NCBI GenBank assembly: GCA_013042795.1
Contig: JABDPK010000017.1
Span: 1 to 9,000, forward strand
Length of the DNA: 9,000 nt
DNA from: Saprospiraceae bacterium
GTDB lineage: Bacteria > Bacteroidota > Bacteroidia > Chitinophagales > Saprospiraceae
Direction: 5' to 3'
Translations under genes and position numbers: made by a program
Part shown: in pieces, positions 7,008 to 9,000 of the stretch
Numbering within the stretch: the first letter of the stretch is position 1
Layout: every line of letters begins with the position of its first letter
The notes under the pieces: model-generated
Seen by the model: the letters and a program-made list of their open reading frames with translations, nothing else
Told to the model about the DNA's origin: nothing
Database searches by the model: none

Positions 7008-8704
7008 TGGGGAAGAGAGGAATGAAATATGGCATACAGACGATACTGATCATTTTGATCATTGTGATCCTTAATGCCATAGCACAAAGAATAAACTTTT
7101 TTGTTGATTTAACGGAGGAGAAAAGGTTTACATTAACCGAATCTACAGAAAGCCTCCTCAAGGATGTTGATGATATTGTACTAATCGATATACTCCTTGA
7201 AGGAGAACTCGCATCAAGCTTTCAACGGTTAAAGAACAGGACCGAGGAAATAGTCAAACAATTCCGATCAGTCAATCCTTTGATTGAATATAAATTCACC
7301 AATCCTTCACAAGGATCAGTAGAGGAGATTAACCAATTAAGGCAACAGCTCAGCAAAGACGGTATCTTCCCCAGGAATTTACTCGTGACTGAAGGAACAC
7401 AAAGGGTCGAAAAACTGATTTATCCCTATGCCATAATCAAATATGGTGAAAGAAAGATTCCTGTGAATCTCCTGGAAGCCATTGGCAGGGGAGGATCGGA
7501 AGAGGAAGCACTCAATAAATCTGTAAAATTACTGGAGTTCAAATTAAGCAGTGCTTTAAACAAATTATTCCTCGAGGAACAGCCTGTCATACTGTTTACG
7601 GAAGGAAATGGTGAACTAAGAGAAGAGCAAACAGCAAAACTGGAAACAGACCTGGGGTCTACGATTATTACAGGAAGGATTAATATTGATAGTATTTATC
7701 AAATAGATGCCGAAAAAGTAGATATTTTGATTGTAGCCAAACCTACAAGAAAGCTATCTACCCGAAGCAAATTTATTATAGATCAGTACATCATGAGCGG
7801 CGGTAATGTAATCTGGTTGATTGACCAGTTTCATGTTAACCTTGACAGCATAAATTTAAAGAGTCCTTATGTTCCCAGACCCATTGAACATGGTCTGGAT
7901 GATTTGTTTTTCAAGTATGGCGTCCGTATAAATAAAGATCTTGTACTGGATCTGGAAAATTCCAAAATTCCACAGGTAATTGGCATGCAGGGAGGACAGG
8001 CCCAGCAACAACTATTTCCATGGGTGTATCATCCACTCCTGCAGGGCAATCCTAATTCTACAATCGTCAGGAATATTGACAGGGTATCTTCAACCTTTGC
8101 AAGTTCCGTTACGCCCCTTGATAACCCCCTTGAACTAAGCTATACCACACTTTTAACAACATCCAATTACAGCCGTTTCCAATTATACCCAATGAGGTTA
8201 TCTTTTGACATTCTCAAACTGGAACAACGACCTGAAGCCTATAATAAAAAATTTCTACCTGTAGCGATAATGGTTGAAGGCGAATTTGAGAGTTTATATA
8301 AAAATCGGGTTACGGAGTCAATGACCCAGGCATTAAATCAGATCAATGCCTCATTCGTTGAAAAAAGTAAAAAGAAAAGTATCCAGGTTTTTGCAGGTGA
8401 CGGGGATATCATAAAAAACCTTTTTGTGAAAGGCAGGATCAGTCCTATTGGCTTCAATAAATGGGAAGGAATAACCTATTCGGGAAATAATGAGTTTATT
8501 ATGAATATCATAGACTATATACTTGATGATTATGGTCTTATGGAGGCACGTACCAAGAACGTCAAATTACGTTTACTGGATCAGGTCAAGCTTCAAGAAG
8601 AAGGATTTAAATGGCAGATAATCAATCTTTTAGGGCCTATTATATTCGTATTGCTATTTGCACTGATATTTTCCTATATCAGGAAAAAAAGATTTGGATC
8701 ATGA
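7007..8704 (+). CDS. gldG: Gliding motility-associated ABC transporter accessory protein GldG
   Basis: GldG is the large, mostly periplasmic accessory subunit of the GldAFG transporter. From the start chosen here it is 565 residues. A membrane anchor lies at about 9-27, followed by LTEEKRFTLTEST (35-47), the hallmark at the start of the periplasmic region. Then come VDDIVLIDILLEG (54-66), the DUF-type body (PVILFTEGNGE at 193-203, VDILIVAKPT at 238-247, SGGNVIWLID at 264-273), and a C-terminal helix at about 537-557 with a basic tail. The start is uncertain. ATG at 7007 overlaps the gldF stop as TAATG and is preferred. In-frame ATGs at 7001 and 7022 would change only a few residues, and the one at 6968 would add 13 non-hydrophobic residues inside gldF codons. 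The gene ends in TCATGA, which is also the end of the convergent gene. This is the last gene of the operon. Confidence 0.92.
   Translation: MGKRGMKYGIQTILIILIIVILNAIAQRINFFVDLTEEKRFTLTESTESLLKDVDDIVLIDILLEGELASSFQRLKNRTEEIVKQFRSVNPLIEYKFTNPSQGSVEEINQLRQQLSKDGIFPRNLLVTEGTQRVEKLIYPYAIIKYGERKIPVNLLEAIGRGGSEEEALNKSVKLLEFKLSSALNKLFLEEQPVILFTEGNGELREEQTAKLETDLGSTIITGRINIDSIYQIDAEKVDILIVAKPTRKLSTRSKFIIDQYIMSGGNVIWLIDQFHVNLDSINLKSPYVPRPIEHGLDDLFFKYGVRINKDLVLDLENSKIPQVIGMQGGQAQQQLFPWVYHPLLQGNPNSTIVRNIDRVSSTFASSVTPLDNPLELSYTTLLTTSNYSRFQLYPMRLSFDILKLEQRPEAYNKKFLPVAIMVEGEFESLYKNRVTESMTQALNQINASFVEKSKKKSIQVFAGDGDIIKNLFVKGRISPIGFNKWEGITYSGNNEFIMNIIDYILDDYGLMEARTKNVKLRLLDQVKLQEEGFKWQIINLLGPIIFVLLFALIFSYIRKKRFGS
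8663..8687. repeat. Two overlapping, mutually exclusive inverted repeats
   Basis: Within the last gldG codons, CTGATAT (8663-8669) and ATATCAG (8676-8682) form a perfect 7-base inverted repeat with a 6-base loop. The overlapping TTTTCCT (8669-8675) and AGGAAAA (8681-8687) form a second perfect 7-base repeat with a 5-base loop. Both cannot form at once. On the minus strand they lie 12 to 36 bases past the stop of the convergent gene, where a terminator would be expected, but no T-run follows the hairpin and the stems are AT-rich. It may be a weak bidirectional signal or chance in a membrane-helix coding sequence. Confidence 0.4.
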
Positions 8705-9000
8705 TGAGTGTTTTTCGAGGTATTTCTTCAGCATTATAAGTGCTTCCGGCCACCCATCACTAACAGCTTTATAGTACCAATCCCAACTTTTACCTTTCTG
8801 GAAGCCTGACTGAACCACCTTAAGGACAGAGTAGCTGGGTTTTTCCTCGACGTCAAAACGTAGGGTACAAGGCCCAAGAATTGATCTTTCTGAATTAATA
8901 TATACCATATCTTCAAGATGCAGATGCGATCTCCAGTTGTATAACTTGATTCTGCCGGTAGAAATAAATTTGATTCCATCCTTGCTTCGTAACCACGTTA
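8699..9000 (-). CDS. SRPBCC/AHSA1-like domain protein (partial, N-terminus beyond right edge)
   Basis: The minus-strand frame is open from the right edge (base 9000) to the TGA at 8699, giving 99 residues of a C-terminal part. The ATG at 8908 is internal, because the 30 codons before it are open and fit the same protein. The order of features resembles the C-terminal half of AHSA1-type START/SRPBCC proteins: a strand with GIKFISTGRI, a LEDMVYINSE segment, a CTLRFDVEE strand, a V-V-x-S-G-F turn, and a final amphipathic helix with DGWPEALIMLKKYLEK. Such proteins are small cytoplasmic ligand-binding or chaperone-related folds, often without an assigned ligand. The family call rests on overall pattern only. 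It converges on gldG, overlapping it by 6 bases in the shared palindrome TCATGA. Confidence 0.78.
   Translation of the reverse strand, partial: TWLRSKDGIKFISTGRIKLYNWRSHLHLEDMVYINSERSILGPCTLRFDVEEKPSYSVLKVVQSGFQKGKSWDWYYKAVSDGWPEALIMLKKYLEKHSS

Noticed and set aside
7047..7070. Repeated TGATCAT units near the gldG start
   Set aside because: They are Ile/Leu codons of the N-terminal membrane helix, not an operator or iteron.
7193..7205. CTCCTT-G-AAGGAG palindrome in gldG, containing an AAGGAG Shine-Dalgarno-like word
   Set aside because: It encodes Leu-Leu-Glu-Gly in a conserved region, the loop would be only 1 to 3 bases, and no internal start codon in a useful frame follows.
8705..8800. 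Rho-independent terminator for the plus-strand operon
   Set aside because: I see no GC-rich hairpin followed by a T-run downstream of the gldG stop; the only T-run (8711-8715) has no stem before it.
8699..8908. A separate 69-residue minus-strand gene starting at 8908
   Set aside because: The frame stays open upstream to the window edge and the preceding 30 codons continue the same SRPBCC-like pattern, so 8908 is an internal Met.

Overview
The window reads as a chromosomal segment of a Bacteroidota (Bacteroidetes) bacterium. The evidence is the gene content (GldA/GldF/GldG, a DUF3098 protein between FtsX and UppP, a short TruB), the moderately AT-rich sequence, the scarcity of Shine-Dalgarno sites, and a secreted one-domain protein of a type common in this phylum. 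The class is not decided by the sequence. I see no mobile element, tRNA, rRNA, CRISPR array or prophage gene, and no gene-free stretch longer than about 15 bases.

Layout. On the minus strand, bases 2664 to 1 carry three genes read right to left: a small secreted protein with a predicted jelly-roll fold, glycerol kinase (glpK), and a lipoprotein glycerophosphodiester phosphodiesterase that runs off the left edge. The last two overlap by ATGA. Together they look like a small unit for recovering glycerol and glycerophosphodiesters into glycerol-3-phosphate. No glycerol facilitator or glycerol-3-phosphate dehydrogenase is visible.

On the plus strand, bases 2680 to 8704 carry seven tightly packed genes: a divergent ftsX, a DUF3098 membrane protein, uppP, truB, gldA, gldF and gldG. 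Junctions are 1 or 6 bases apart, directly abutting, or overlapping (ATGA, TTGA, TAATG), so one transcript with translational coupling is likely. The first part serves cell division, recycling of the cell-wall lipid carrier and tRNA modification. The second part encodes a complete ABC transporter (ATPase, permease, large periplasmic accessory protein) of the gliding-associated GldAFG type.

At the right edge a minus-strand gene, the C-terminal part of an SRPBCC/AHSA1-like protein, converges on gldG. The two genes share the palindrome TCATGA, which encodes Ser-stop for both. This leaves no intergenic space for a terminator.

Most of the window is ordinary housekeeping sequence. The points most worth a second look are the full gldAFG set attached to the ftsX-uppP-truB cluster, the palindromic shared stop with two competing hairpins just inside gldG, the uncharacterised secreted protein leading the glpK unit, and the divergent FtsX without a neighbouring FtsE. 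I found no clear sign of a wholly new system.
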